Shown: positions 32,256-41,375 of the stretch, piece by piece | Position numbering within the stretch: the stretch's first letter is position 1 | Layout: every line of letters begins with the position of its first letter | Assembly (NCBI GenBank): GCA_026413805.1 | Contig: JAOAKE010000003.1 | Location: 1-53,023 of the forward strand | From: Microcaldota archaeon | GTDB lineage: Archaea > Micrarchaeota > Micrarchaeia > Anstonellales > Anstonellaceae | DNA length: 53,023 nt | Direction of reading: 5' to 3' | The notes under the pieces: model-generated | Told to the model about the DNA's origin: nothing | The model's input: the letters and a program-made list of their open reading frames with translations, nothing else | The model's database searches: none | Made by a program: the position numbers and the translations under genes

Positions 32256-32708
32256 ATGGATGACTTTGCCCATGCCCTGCTTGGCTACGTTCTTTTCCGT
32301 TTTGTGAAGCTGGCAGGAGGCAGGGCAGGAAAAAAAGAGCTTGCAGCAGCAATTTTTGCCTCTCTTCTCCCCGACATTCTTTGGGTGAGCGGAATAGCAA
32401 GCTATGCTGCTGCGCACACGCTTGCTTATTACATTATTGCCTGCACCCCTTTTTTTCTATTTGCAAGGACAAGGACCGCGGCAGTGCTTTTCAGCGCAGC
32501 AGCCTCAATTCATATAGTTGCAGATGCGCTCATGCATGAAAGAGCCACCATGCCATTTGCCCCTTTTTCGGATTTTGCAATTGTTGGAACTTTCAACTAC
32601 TGGGAGGTATGGTGGGCAATTCCTGCCTATTGGCTTTCCATTCTTTTGCTTCTTGCGTTTTCGCTTTATCTTGAAAAGAAAAAGGAAGGAAAAATAGCGA
32701 TGCCTTAG
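32256..32708 (+). CDS. Small membrane protein, YdjM/DUF457-like putative metal hydrolase
   Basis: 150 residues with about four membrane segments. It carries DDFAHALLGY at the start, LLPDILWV and HIVADALMH, spaced histidines and aspartates like those of the DUF457/YdjM membrane hydrolase family (also related to LexA-regulated inner-membrane proteins). The match is by motif pattern only. It ends 4 bases before guaAA, which is convergent. Confidence 0.6.
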   Translation: MDDFAHALLGYVLFRFVKLAGGRAGKKELAAAIFASLLPDILWVSGIASYAAAHTLAYYIIACTPFFLFARTRTAAVLFSAAASIHIVADALMHERATMPFAPFSDFAIVGTFNYWEVWWAIPAYWLSILLLLAFSLYLEKKKEGKIAMP

Positions 32709-32712
32709 CCCC

Positions 32713-33279
32713 TCACCTTTTCACTATCTTGAGGAAGTTGGCATATATTTTGTCTCCATGCTCAGTGTGCTCTACTTCGGGGTGAAAGAGGGTTCCGTAT
32801 ATTGGGCGGGAGTTGGACTTGAATGCATGGTTGGAGCAGTCCTTTGAGTGCGCAAGAACCGAAAAGCCAGGGGTATCCACCACTTCGTCGTTGTGGCTCG
32901 CCCCGACTGTGAATTTTCCAGGAAGCCCTTCAAAAAGCTCGTCATGGTCATCTACAATCAATTCCACCTTGCCATACTCTGGGCCAGCAGCAGGCCTTGC
33001 CTTTCCTCCAAAATGCATGCCAATGAACTGCTGGCCTGCGCACACGCCCATTATCGGGCCTTCAAAGTTTTCAAGGTATTTTCGTGCATTCCCTATTTTT
33101 TTTGATTCCCCCAGCCCAATCCGTATTGCACCGCCAGAAAATACCAGCGCATCTGCCATGAGGATTTTTTTAAGCGGGGCTGAAACAGGCAATATTTCAG
33201 AATTAACCCCGAGGTATTTCAGGGTGCGGTGAATCCTGTGCGTCCACTGCGAGCCAAAGTCAATTATTGCAACCTGCAT
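32713..33279 (-). CDS. guaAA: GMP synthase glutaminase subunit
   Basis: 188 residues, class I amidotransferase. The nucleophile is Cys80 in GVCAGQQ; the triad His and Glu lie in FHPEVEHTE. It releases ammonia from glutamine for the ATPase subunit. In archaea the two halves of GuaA are separate genes; here the ATPase subunit is 12 bases upstream in the same transcript. Confidence 0.95.
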   Translation of the reverse strand: MQVAIIDFGSQWTHRIHRTLKYLGVNSEILPVSAPLKKILMADALVFSGGAIRIGLGESKKIGNARKYLENFEGPIMGVCAGQQFIGMHFGGKARPAAGPEYGKVELIVDDHDELFEGLPGKFTVGASHNDEVVDTPGFSVLAHSKDCSNHAFKSNSRPIYGTLFHPEVEHTEHGDKIYANFLKIVKR

Positions 33280-33291
33280 TTCGCTTCCCCC

Positions 33292-34251
33292 TTATTCCCA
33301 CTCTATTGTGGCAGGTGGCTTGGAGGTTATGTCATAGACCACCCGGTTGACATCCTCTTTCAGCTTTCGGGTTATCCTGTCTGCGATTTTTTCAAGGACT
33401 TCTGGCGCAATCCTGCTTGCCTTTGCAGTCATTCCATCTATGCTGTCCACTGCACGCACAGCAATTGCGTAGCCATAAGCTCGCGCATCTCCCAGCACCC
33501 CGACTGATTTTATCGGGAGGAGAACTGCAAAATACTGCCATGGGCGCTCCATCTTGCCTTCTTTGGCTGCAAGCTCAATTTCCTCTTCAACAATTGCACA
33601 CGCCTCGCGCACAATCTCAACTTTTTTCGGGGTGATCTTTCCCATTATGCGCACAGCAAGGCCAGGGCCAGGAAAGGGCTGGCGAGAATAAATCTCCTGC
33701 GGAAGGCCAAGCGCCTGCCCGACCTTTCGCACCTCATCCTTGTAAAGCTCGCGCAGCGGCTCAACAAGGCGCATTTTCATTTTTTTTGGCAAGCCTCCGA
33801 CATTGTGGTGCGATTTTATTGTATCCCGCAAGCCAGCCCCTGATTCAATCCAGTCAGGAGCGATGGTCCCTTGGACCAAAAAAGAAGCGCCAAAGCGCTT
33901 CGCCTCGCTTTCAAAAACCCTGATGAACTTTTCGCCAATTATCTTCCTTTTTTTCTCAGGCTCGCTTGTGTTTTTCAATGCTCCTAAAAATTCACGTGAG
34001 GCATCGACCACCTTCAAATTTACTCCAAGGGGCTCAAGGGCAGCCCGGACATTTTCTGCCTCCCCTTTCCTCATGAGCCCTGTGTCCACAAATACGCAGA
34101 GCACATTTTTTCCAAGTGCGCGGGAAGCCAGGGCAGCAGCAACAGAGGAATCCACGCCGCCTGAAACTGCAATTATGGCGCGCTTGTCCCCGACAGTGGC
34201 GCGAATTTGCACTATGCTTTCGCTTATGAATTTTTGCGGGTCAAATGCCAT
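33292..34251 (-). CDS. guaAB: GMP synthase ATP-pyrophosphatase subunit
   Basis: 319 residues. PP-loop SGGVDSSVAAALA near residue 30, the GTIAPDWIESG segment, RQPFPGPGLAVR and the C-terminal dimerisation end KPPATIEWE. It adenylates XMP and, with ammonia from GuaAA, makes GMP. The start ATG at 34251 is 5 bases from the stop of the surface-protein gene upstream, so guaAB/guaAA may be read through from the pilin-like operon. Confidence 0.96.
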   Translation of the reverse strand: MAFDPQKFISESIVQIRATVGDKRAIIAVSGGVDSSVAAALASRALGKNVLCVFVDTGLMRKGEAENVRAALEPLGVNLKVVDASREFLGALKNTSEPEKKRKIIGEKFIRVFESEAKRFGASFLVQGTIAPDWIESGAGLRDTIKSHHNVGGLPKKMKMRLVEPLRELYKDEVRKVGQALGLPQEIYSRQPFPGPGLAVRIMGKITPKKVEIVREACAIVEEEIELAAKEGKMERPWQYFAVLLPIKSVGVLGDARAYGYAIAVRAVDSIDGMTAKASRIAPEVLEKIADRITRKLKEDVNRVVYDITSKPPATIEWE

Positions 34252-34256
34252 GAAAC

Positions 34257-35327
34257 CTACTCCTTATGGTGATGCTTCTTGTGGTGCCTTTCTTCCTTCC
34301 ATTCCTTGTGGGCCTTTTTCTCTCTGTGGCTGCGCTTCTTCTCAAGCCACTTCCACGCCAGCCAAAGCACTATTAGGAAGATGGCAAGCAAAAGGGCAGC
34401 GCCCGCGAAGGCTGCGATGCCCCACCAGGCAGGCGCCTCCTCTTCTTTTGCCTTTGCAGGCTCGCTTCTTTGGGGCGATCCTTGGGCATTGCCTTTCGGC
34501 TCTGGCACAGGGCCTGTATTTTGAGGGGCTGGGACCAAGACAGATTGGGTGAGGTTGCCAACCACAAACACATACTCCCCGCTTTCGGCAGCGTTGACCC
34601 TTGCCTTTCCTTGGGCATCAGTGTCCACTGAAAGCTCGCCTGAAGGCGTTTTTACCACCACTCGCTGGCCTGCAACAGGAGTTTCCCCTTTCACTACAGC
34701 AATTTCTATCAAAGACTTGAGGGGCGCTTGGTCAGGCGCGACGATTGAAAGCTGCGGCTCTGCTTTTGGAGGGCTGGCTTTTAAGTCTGCATTGACCTGC
34801 ACAAAATCGCCAAGGTTGAGGGTGACCTCTCTTTTTACCTCTTCATAGCCTGGCGCAGAGACAGAAACAACATAGTCCCTCGGGGCCAAAAAAGATACAA
34901 CGAAATAGCCGTCTTTGTTGGGAATTGCCCTTGCTGCTATTTTATCTCCAGAATAGACCCGGACCTCCACATCTGAAAAGCCATCCTTTCCAAAAACCTG
35001 CCCGTATATGGTTGCATACGAAATCTTCTGGCGCATGGTCAAGGTGACGTCTGTGTCGCCTTTTACCTCTACTAAGGCAACATGCTTCGGGTAAGAATAC
35101 CTCTCAAGCTTGATGAAATAGCTTCCGTCAGTGAGGTTGAAATAGGCCATTCCCTTGCGGTCTGCCTTTGCATTGTAAAGCTCCACCCCGCCTGAAATTA
35201 CCGAAACGTTTGTCCCAACTGCCAAGGTCTCCTGCGCCACAGTGACTTTCACTGCAAGCGTTGAGGAATCCACAAGCAAAGTCAGGAGCAGCAAAGAGAA
35301 TGCAAAACCGGTTGCCCTGCCCACAAA
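34257..35327 (-). CDS. Membrane-anchored surface protein with carboxypeptidase-regulatory-like repeats
   Basis: About 356 residues from a GTG at 35327, chosen for GGTGG 5 bases upstream. A signal peptide is followed by three beta domains, with YATIYGQVFGKDGFSDVEVRVY typical of CarboxypepD_reg/PEGA-like folds (quoted in part), and a Pro/Glu linker. A membrane helix (AFAGAALLLAIFLIVLWLAW) and a basic His-rich cytoplasmic tail (HHKKHHHKE) follow. It is last in the pilin-like operon, so it could anchor or support the filament (inference). Confidence 0.7.
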   Translation of the reverse strand, partial: FVGRATGFAFSLLLLTLLVDSSTLAVKVTVAQETLAVGTNVSVISGGVELYNAKADRKGMAYFNLTDGSYFIKLERYSYPKHVALVEVKGDTDVTLTMRQKISYATIYGQVFGKDGFSDVEVRVYSGDKIAARAIPNKDGYFVVSFLAPRDYVVSVSAPGYEEVKREVTLNLGDFVQVNADLKASPPKAEPQLSIVAPDQAPLKSLIEIAVVKGETPVAGQRVVVKTPSGELSVDTDAQGKARVNAAESGEYVFVVGNLTQSVLVPAPQNTGPVPEPKGNAQGSPQRSEPAKAKEEEAPAWWGIAAFAGAALLLAIFLIVLWLAWKWLEKKRSHREKKAHKEWKEERHHKKHHHKE

Positions 35328-35474
35328 ACCACCAAGCAACAATCTCCTGCAATCAATAAAAATACATGCTCGGCACGGGCCTCCTGCAAATTAACCCAGG
35401 AAGAGCTCCAGAAATGGCGGCAGCCCAGTGAGCAGCGCTGCCTTTGATGCAATTTGCAACAGCCCATTGGAAAG

Positions 35475-35861
35475 TCAGCGGAAGCAGCCAACAGAAGCCC
35501 TTTCAATTCCCCCGCCTTGCCAGACAGGGAAAGAAAAAACAACCTTCTCCTTGTCATCAGCAGGCTGGCTGCAAGAAGAAGCGGAAAATCCCTCAAATTC
35601 TGCAGCAATGCAGAGCCCTGAGAGCCCAGAGGCCTTTTCTACAATTTCCTGCAATTCGCTTTGAGATGCAGGCTGCTTATTTGTAAGCAGCATGGCAACA
35701 TCGCTGCATAGGAAAAAGTCCCCTGCGTGCGAGGCCTTCTTGAATTGGAAGGTGTGCAAAAGCGGGATTGCTGCAAGCAAGAGCACAAAGGCAGCAGCTG
35801 CCTCAAGCGACATAAGAAAGCCAGCCTGCCTGCAGGAAAAAGCCAATCTTTTTCTTTTCAT
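35475..35861 (-). CDS. Pilin-like protein 4 of the operon
   Basis: 128 residues. After a basic leader (MKRKRLAFSCRQAG) comes FLMSLEAAAAFVLLLAAIPLL. This is a type IV pilin-like signal: glycine, then a hydrophobic helix with glutamate at the fifth position of the mature protein. The exported part has several cysteines (LCSDVAML, GLCIAAEF, SSCSQPADD). The ATG overlaps the stop of the preceding gene by 4 bases. Resembles a minor pilin or pseudopilin. Confidence 0.7.
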   Translation of the reverse strand: MKRKRLAFSCRQAGFLMSLEAAAAFVLLLAAIPLLHTFQFKKASHAGDFFLCSDVAMLLTNKQPASQSELQEIVEKASGLSGLCIAAEFEGFSASSCSQPADDKEKVVFSFPVWQGGGIERASVGCFR

Positions 35862-36295
35862 GAAATGCAAGCCTCCAGCCTTACAGCTTCGCCTGAAAGC
35901 AGGGCCAGCCGCCTTGCGCAAAATACCTGCTTGCCAGCTTCGCCAGCCTCCTTAAAAAACAGGCGCTCTTTTCTTTCGCCTGCCACCAAGACGCTTGCAT
36001 ATTTTATTCCAGAGGATTTCACAATCTCTTGCAGGTCAAATTCCTCCAGCCTTGCAAGGTCAATTTCCCCCGCGACATAATGCGCGCCTTCTTGGGGCAA
36101 CCCAACCTTAGCCCCCTTTTCAAGCACGTAGGATGAAAAGCGCAGTGCCAAAAGCTCTCCCTCTGCCATGGCTGAGCTTTCTTTTGCGGAATTTGAGGCA
36201 GCAAAAGAGAGGATTGAAAAAAGGGCAAAAAGAATAATTGCTGAAAAAGAGGCTGCCGCCGCATCAAATGAAAAAAATGCCTTAGACTGGCTCAT
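35858..36295 (-). CDS. Pilin-like protein 3 of the operon
   Basis: 145 residues. Short leader, then FFSFDAAAASFSAIILFALFS: an acidic residue followed by a long hydrophobic helix, the same plan as its neighbours with Asp in place of Glu. The exported domain is mixed alpha/beta (GAHYVAGEIDLARLEEFDL), with two cysteines near the C-terminus. Overlaps gene 2 by 14 bases and gene 4 by 4 bases. Confidence 0.65.
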   Translation of the reverse strand: MSQSKAFFSFDAAAASFSAIILFALFSILSFAASNSAKESSAMAEGELLALRFSSYVLEKGAKVGLPQEGAHYVAGEIDLARLEEFDLQEIVKSSGIKYASVLVAGERKERLFFKEAGEAGKQVFCARRLALLSGEAVRLEACIS

Positions 36296-36643
36296 GTCCT
36301 GCCTCTTGGACCTTCACCCTTCCGCCATAGTCCACTGTTACCTTGTGAAAAACCACCTGGCTTACCTGTGGATTTTTTGCAGAGTGAAGCCTTCTTCCAT
36401 CCAGCGAAGGGACTGCGCTTATGTTCTGTGGCAGCACTGCGCCATGCAGCGAGCCTGCGGCAGTGTCTGCGCAAAGCGCCTCGTAAGAGAGAAGGTATCT
36501 TTCTGACGAAGCCACTGCCGTTTCTTCAGTCCCATTTCCTATGGCAACTGCGCCTGAAACAAGAATGGCAATTACTGAAAGGAAAATGGCAAATGCCACC
36601 AAGGCTTCAAGCGAGACCTGGCCTATTTTTTTACCCGTTCCAT
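36282..36643 (-). CDS. Pilin-like protein 2, frameshifted in an A7 run in its signal peptide
   Basis: The ATG at 36643 lies 6 bases after the preceding stop and behind GGGG. Reading from it gives MERVKK and then TAG, because the poly-A run (36626-36632) has seven A. With eight A the frame becomes MERVKKIGQVSLEALVAFAI, a clear pilin-type signal, and joins the open frame that runs on to 36282 (GNGTEETAVASSERYLLSY). As given, translation could start only at TTG 36602. Either a sequencing or assembly error, a slippage-controlled gene, or a broken gene. Confidence 0.65.
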
Positions 36644-36649
36644 CACCCC

Positions 36650-37210
36650 CTACTCAGTCGCAATCCCCACTGCGAATGATGAGGGGAGGAGCGCCACGCT
36701 TCCAATGGAGTGCTCTTTGCTGTAAAAGGAAAATCCAAGGTTTCTGAAAAATATGCTTGCCGATGAGGGGTCAAAGTCGTAAGACTCATAGCAAAGCCAA
36801 ATCGGCAGCGCCCCTTGCGGCACGACTGCCGCTTTTCTAAAAGCCATCTCCTGGGAGGCAGACTTCCTTTCTTCGGCACCTGCACTGCCGCACCAAAAGG
36901 AAGCCTCAAACCCCTGCTCTTTCAGCTGGGCTTCAAATTCAATGCTCTGCAGGAAAGCTGCCCTTCGCACCTCTTCCCTGACATCTACCTCCTCCCCGCT
37001 TGCTGCACGCGCAGCAGCCAAGGCAGCTGCTTCCCTGCCGGCTTCCTCCACTGCGGAATAGTATGCCCTCTTTATTGCAACCTCCTCCAAGAGCATGGCG
37101 CGGTAGCCCTCGTAAGAGCGGCGGGGCTGGCTTTTGAGCACTAAGGCACTGGCTGCGACCAAGGAGAAAAGGAAAACCGCGGCAACGACAAACGAGAGAA
37201 ACCCCTTCAT
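36650..37210 (-). CDS. Pilin-like protein 1 / secreted helical protein (first gene of operon)
   Basis: 186 residues from the ATG at 37210. The N-terminal KGFLSFVVAAVFLFSLVAASALV is quoted here as KGFLSFVVAAVFLFSLVAAS: a single hydrophobic helix after a lysine, but without the acidic residue of a classic pilin. A long helical stalk rich in Ala, Arg and Glu follows (YYSAVEEAGREAAALAAARA), then a domain with WCGSAG and LCYESYDF. Like its three neighbours it looks like a membrane-attached filament or secretion subunit. Confidence 0.6.
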   Translation of the reverse strand: MKGFLSFVVAAVFLFSLVAASALVLKSQPRRSYEGYRAMLLEEVAIKRAYYSAVEEAGREAAALAAARAASGEEVDVREEVRRAAFLQSIEFEAQLKEQGFEASFWCGSAGAEERKSASQEMAFRKAAVVPQGALPIWLCYESYDFDPSSASIFFRNLGFSFYSKEHSIGSVALLPSSFAVGIATE

Positions 37211-37237
37211 AACCACAAGGCGCCAGCCCCAATGCGC

Positions 37238-38278
37238 TCATGCAAGCTCATCTGCAAGCTTTGCAATGTAGTTGATGCTTTTTTCTATGTCTTCAATGGA
37301 GCAGACCGCCACATTTGAGTGAATGTACCTTGTCGGCACGCATATTGCAATTGAGGGTATCCCGCCTTTCTCCCCATAGACGCTTGCAGCGTCAGTGGCG
37401 CCTCCCTCTATTACCTCAAGCTGGTATGGGATTTTGTGCTTTTTTGCAACTGCGATGCAGGATGCCTTTAATTTGGCATCTGCCACGTTGCCCCTGCCTC
37501 CTGCCTCCACAAGCGAAAGCACAGGTCCCTTTCCAAGATGCACAACCGCCTCGTCCTCGCTCATTTCAGGGTGGTCGCCAGCAATTGAGGTGTCAATGGC
37601 TATGAACTGCGAAGGCTCCAAATTATAGGCAGCAATCATGGCTCCTTTCCCAAAGGTTGAAACCTCTTCTTGCGCAGTGCCGACAAGCACCACGTTTTTG
37701 TTTTTTACCCTGCGGGCTACCTCCAAAAGAACGTAGCAGCCCACCCGGTCATCAAGTGCCTTGCCAGTCACCAGCTTGCCATTTAGGACTTTTAGCTGCA
37801 TGTCAAAGGAGATGGGGTCGCCTATCTTGACTCCCATCTTTTCTGCCTCTTTTTTGCTTCTTGCCCCAATGTCAATGAAGAGCTGCTTGTTGTCAATGGC
37901 GTTTTTTGCCTCCTCTGGCTTTTGCATGTGCGGTGGCTTGCTTCCAATTACCCCGTAAATGCGCCCGTTTTCAGTCTGTATGACTACCCTTTGGTTCACA
38001 AGCACCCGGTTGTCAATCCCGCCGATTTTTGCAAAGCGTATGAACCCCTTTTCATTTATGAACTTTACAAGCATGCCAATCTCGTCCATGTGTGCCCCTA
38101 TCATCAGCGGCTTTTTCCTGCAGGCAGGCGAGCGAGCTATCACATTGCCGAACCTGTCAATATCCACCTTATAGCCGCTTTTGCGGAATTCCTCTGCCAT
38201 TATCTGGGCAATCTCCTTTTCGTGCCCCGGAACGCCAAAAGACTCTGAGAGCTTTGCAAGAAGCTGCACATCTGCCAT
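37238..38278 (-). CDS. M42-family (TET) aminopeptidase
   Basis: 346 residues; GGTGG lies 6 bases before the ATG. Metal ligands are visible in GAHMDEIGMLV, KALDDRVGCYV, AQEEVSTFG and VPTRYIHSN, the M42 order. TET peptidases form dodecameric tetrahedra and trim peptides released by the proteasome. The family is often misnamed endoglucanase. It starts the 38278-to-34257 minus-strand stretch, but 28 bases separate it from the pilin-like genes. Confidence 0.92.
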   Translation of the reverse strand: MADVQLLAKLSESFGVPGHEKEIAQIMAEEFRKSGYKVDIDRFGNVIARSPACRKKPLMIGAHMDEIGMLVKFINEKGFIRFAKIGGIDNRVLVNQRVVIQTENGRIYGVIGSKPPHMQKPEEAKNAIDNKQLFIDIGARSKKEAEKMGVKIGDPISFDMQLKVLNGKLVTGKALDDRVGCYVLLEVARRVKNKNVVLVGTAQEEVSTFGKGAMIAAYNLEPSQFIAIDTSIAGDHPEMSEDEAVVHLGKGPVLSLVEAGGRGNVADAKLKASCIAVAKKHKIPYQLEVIEGGATDAASVYGEKGGIPSIAICVPTRYIHSNVAVCSIEDIEKSINYIAKLADELA

Positions 38279-38351
38279 CAAGACCACCTCACATTCGCCT
38301 GATTGGAGATGGTGCTAAAAGGTTAAAAAAGAGGCAGGGCAAAAGCACGGC

Positions 38352-39218
38352 TCATACCTCCAGCTTCAGCCCGTCTTCTGCAACAGCAGTATCTTTGAAA
38401 ACAGCCCGCGCCTCTTCAAGAAGGCCCAAAGGGCTTTTGTACCTTCCTGAAATATGCGTCAGCACCAGCCTTTTTGCCTTTGCCTTTTTTGCAACCTGGG
38501 CAGCCTGCCTTGCAGTTGAATGCCAGGACTCTTCAGCCTCTTCCTTTTTGTCCTCGCCAAAGGTTGCCTCGTGTATTAGCAGGTCCGCCCCTTTTGCAGC
38601 CAGCACCGTATTTTCACATGGCAGGGTGTCACCAGTGTAGCAGATTTTTTTCCCCTTTTGGACATAGGTGATTTCTTCAAGCTTTACAACGCGCCCGCCC
38701 ACCTTGAGGCTCCCTTTTTTTGCAATCTCTGAGAACATCGGACCTTTTATCCCGAGCTTCTTTGCCTTGTCTTCATAAAATCTTCGCTTTTCCTTTTCTT
38801 CAAGGCAATAGCCAAGAGAAAGCCCTTCGTGCTTGGTTTTAAACGAAGAGACGGCAAACTCCCCAAAATCGCATGAGAAATTTTCGTCAATCTCATGCAC
38901 TTGCACAAAATTTCCTCCCTTGCCAATTACTGCCCGAGTTCCCTTTGGCCCATAGATTGAAAGGATTTCCTGCCTGCCATTCAGCCTCATGGTTTCCATA
39001 AGCCCAAAAACTCCGAGAAAGTGGTCCAAGTGGAGATGCGAGATGAAGATTGCGCGGACCTTCATGAAGGACAGGCCAAAGCGCATCATCTGCCGCTGGG
39101 TGCCTTCTGCACAGTCAAGCAGGTAGATCTCACCCTCGCGCCTGACTGCAATTGCCGAAAGGTTGCGCTCCAGCGTGGGGACGGCTGCCGAGGTCCCAAG
39201 AAAGGTTATTTCAAACAT
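38352..39218 (-). CDS. rnz: RNase Z (tRNA 3' processing endonuclease)
   Basis: 288 residues, metallo-beta-lactamase fold. The motif HLHLDH is at residues 61-66; FLGTSAAVPTLERN begins the protein; ICYTGDTLPCENT and HISGRYKSP supply the other metal ligands. It cuts tRNA precursors after the discriminator base, matching the absence of encoded CCA in the three tRNAs here. Confidence 0.95.
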   Translation of the reverse strand: MFEITFLGTSAAVPTLERNLSAIAVRREGEIYLLDCAEGTQRQMMRFGLSFMKVRAIFISHLHLDHFLGVFGLMETMRLNGRQEILSIYGPKGTRAVIGKGGNFVQVHEIDENFSCDFGEFAVSSFKTKHEGLSLGYCLEEKEKRRFYEDKAKKLGIKGPMFSEIAKKGSLKVGGRVVKLEEITYVQKGKKICYTGDTLPCENTVLAAKGADLLIHEATFGEDKKEEAEESWHSTARQAAQVAKKAKAKRLVLTHISGRYKSPLGLLEEARAVFKDTAVAEDGLKLEV

Positions 39219-39257
39219 GCTTAGGATAGGGCCTCAAAGGGAATAAAACGCTAATCC

Positions 39258-39965
39258 CTAGTCTTTGGTTTTTAGCAGGTAGGCCCCGGTTATTATTATT
39301 ACCACAACCAGCGCTACCAGCGAAACAGCAGCATTGCTTTTGAAAAACTCCAATACATTGGTTGGGCTTCCCTCGGGCTTAAAATTTTCAAGCAGGTTTT
39401 CTCCCTTTATCTCCAAAACATAGCCGTTCTTTTCCCCTTTGCTTTTGTTCTTTTCTGAAGTGCTGTTGTCGCCTTGGAAGATTTTTTCAAATTCGCCGAT
39501 GAATCCCAGCCCGTCTGCCAGCCCACCTTCTTCTATCTCAGAGCGCAGCCTTATCTTTGGGGATTCCAGCGCTTCGGGCTGTGCCTTTACAAATATCGGG
39601 ACAGCAGCATAAAGGATTGAGCTGTTTGCGCAAGTTGAATTTGCCACATCGCATCGGAGGAATGCCTCAGTATAGTTGCTTGGCTTTCCCCCCACCAGGA
39701 AATAAACCGCAGTGGAGTTTTCAATCTCTGCCATCACCTTTAGCTTCAGGGACCTGCCATCAAGCCCCTCAAGCGCAGCATCAGGCACTGCCCAGCGCAC
39801 TGCAAGGGTGCGGTTGTAGGCAACTCCAGGTATTATTGCAGAGAAATTCAAGTCATATTCGTAATCCACCAGCTTTTCAATAGGGCGGACTTCTGCTGAT
39901 GCCTCTTGGGTAAAGCTTGAAGGGAGCATGGCAGCCAATATAAATGCCCACAGAAAACTGGCCAT
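39258..39965 (-). CDS. Exported protein with C-terminal membrane anchor
   Basis: 235 residues: signal peptide (LWAFILAAMLPSSFTQEASA), an extracellular domain with many N-glycosylation-type sites (NRT, NST, NYT, NSS) and one cysteine pair (RCDVANSTCANSS), and a C-terminal helix SLVALVVVIIITGAYLL with a short KTKD tail. No family recognised. A TATA-like AAATATTTAA lies upstream at about 39982-39991. Confidence 0.65.
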   Translation of the reverse strand: MASFLWAFILAAMLPSSFTQEASAEVRPIEKLVDYEYDLNFSAIIPGVAYNRTLAVRWAVPDAALEGLDGRSLKLKVMAEIENSTAVYFLVGGKPSNYTEAFLRCDVANSTCANSSILYAAVPIFVKAQPEALESPKIRLRSEIEEGGLADGLGFIGEFEKIFQGDNSTSEKNKSKGEKNGYVLEIKGENLLENFKPEGSPTNVLEFFKSNAAVSLVALVVVIIITGAYLLKTKD

Positions 39966-40016
39966 GCCAAAAAAATCGCGAGAAATATTTAAGTCCTTTG
40001 CTGGCTTGCGAAAGCC

Positions 40017-41297
40017 TCATGCCTTTGGGACAGGGGGCATTTGGCGCTCTTTTCTGCGGCTAAAGTAGTAAAAGACGCCGTAAGCTATCAGCACCCCAAT
40101 TCCTATCCCAATCACTATTGTCTCAAGGTTCATCTTAGGCAGGGGCAAATCACTTTGCGGCCCTGTGGAATTGTTTGCATTTAGCTGTGGCCTTTCCTCT
40201 TTCGGGACGATGTAGCTTCCACCTTGTGCAACGGTGTTGCCTTCTTTGTCTGAAATCCTTACAGTGTAGCTTACGACCTTTCCTTCCTTTTGCGCAGGTA
40301 TCTTTGCCTCAAAGGTGTTGTATCCCACCACATACGCAGGCACCACATCCACTACGCCGTCTACTTCATATGAAACGAGAACAGATTCAATCCCGCTTGC
40401 TGCCTTACCCCTGTCTTCTGCAAAAACTCGGACTTCCCCCACCCCAGCTTTTGACACCCCAACATGCAGCTCTGAAATGACTGGCTTGCCCATGTCAAAT
40501 ACTGCCAGCAGCTCATTTTCATTTTTGAGGTTTGGCGAAAACTCCTTGTAGGTGTTGTTGTAGCCTACCACCACCTGCGGCTTGTGGTTTGTCAGGTTGC
40601 GGACAAGCAGGGTCCCATCCTGGCCAGTGTAAAAGCCTTTTCCATCTACTTCTACCGAGGCAACCAGCGGCATTCCCTTGTCATCTATCGCCTTTACAGA
40701 CAGGTCATAAAGCCCGATTTCAATTTCAAGGGGCGTGTCCTCTTCCAGCCTGATTATCTCTGAGCGGACAATGCCAGCGCCTTCAACCTTTACAGTGTAA
40801 TTCCCTGGCCCGAGGATGAAATAGGCATGGCCAGTGGCGTCGGTTTCAAGGGTTTTTTTATTTATAGTCACCCGTGCAGGCAGGGGCTTTTTGTTCTGGT
40901 CAGCCACCCTTACAGAAAGAAGGTAAGCTTCAACCTCTATTCCAACTTTTCTTATGGGGACAATGCTTCCTGTGTAATTCTCTGCAATCATTTTAGTAGA
41001 GTAGGTGTTCCTCCCATATTTCACATAGAGAGTGTAGCTTCGGTCCTCTGAGGATTCAATTTCCTCATAGTTGCTAAAAAGGATTTCAGCCTCGCCCTTT
41101 TCATTGGTGAGGACCGGCTTGCTGTAGATAAACCCCTTAACCGCATTGAGCTGGTAATAGACATAAACCTCTGCCCCTTCAATCAGGCGGTAGTTTTGGT
41201 CGGCAACCTGCACCAGCAGCCTCTCAGTGTATTTTGCTTCCAGGGTGGCAGAGATGGCGAGGAGAAAGAAGACCGCTGCTTGAAGGAATTTCTGCAT
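40017..41297 (-). CDS. Surface protein with repeated carboxypeptidase-regulatory-like domains and C-terminal anchor
   Basis: 426 residues. Signal peptide (residues 1-21), then several beta-sandwich repeats: LLVQVADQNYRLIEGAEVYVY, LSVRVADQNKKPLPARVTIN and LSVKAIDDKGMPLVASVEVD share the VxDxxxxPL.A.V pattern of CarboxypepD_reg domains (first quoted in full only to its limit). A different domain follows near GVGEVRVFAEDRGK. A membrane helix (IVIGIGIGVLIAYGVFYYF) and basic tail end it. Similar in plan to the 34257 protein. Confidence 0.72.
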   Translation of the reverse strand: MQKFLQAAVFFLLAISATLEAKYTERLLVQVADQNYRLIEGAEVYVYYQLNAVKGFIYSKPVLTNEKGEAEILFSNYEEIESSEDRSYTLYVKYGRNTYSTKMIAENYTGSIVPIRKVGIEVEAYLLSVRVADQNKKPLPARVTINKKTLETDATGHAYFILGPGNYTVKVEGAGIVRSEIIRLEEDTPLEIEIGLYDLSVKAIDDKGMPLVASVEVDGKGFYTGQDGTLLVRNLTNHKPQVVVGYNNTYKEFSPNLKNENELLAVFDMGKPVISELHVGVSKAGVGEVRVFAEDRGKAASGIESVLVSYEVDGVVDVVPAYVVGYNTFEAKIPAQKEGKVVSYTVRISDKEGNTVAQGGSYIVPKEERPQLNANNSTGPQSDLPLPKMNLETIVIGIGIGVLIAYGVFYYFSRRKERQMPPVPKA

Positions 41298-41375
41298 GTG
41301 TAGGTTATGGCAGTTTTTCTTTTAATTGTTCGCCCAAATATTTTCCGGCTCATTGCATGCAAAGCAAAAGATAAG

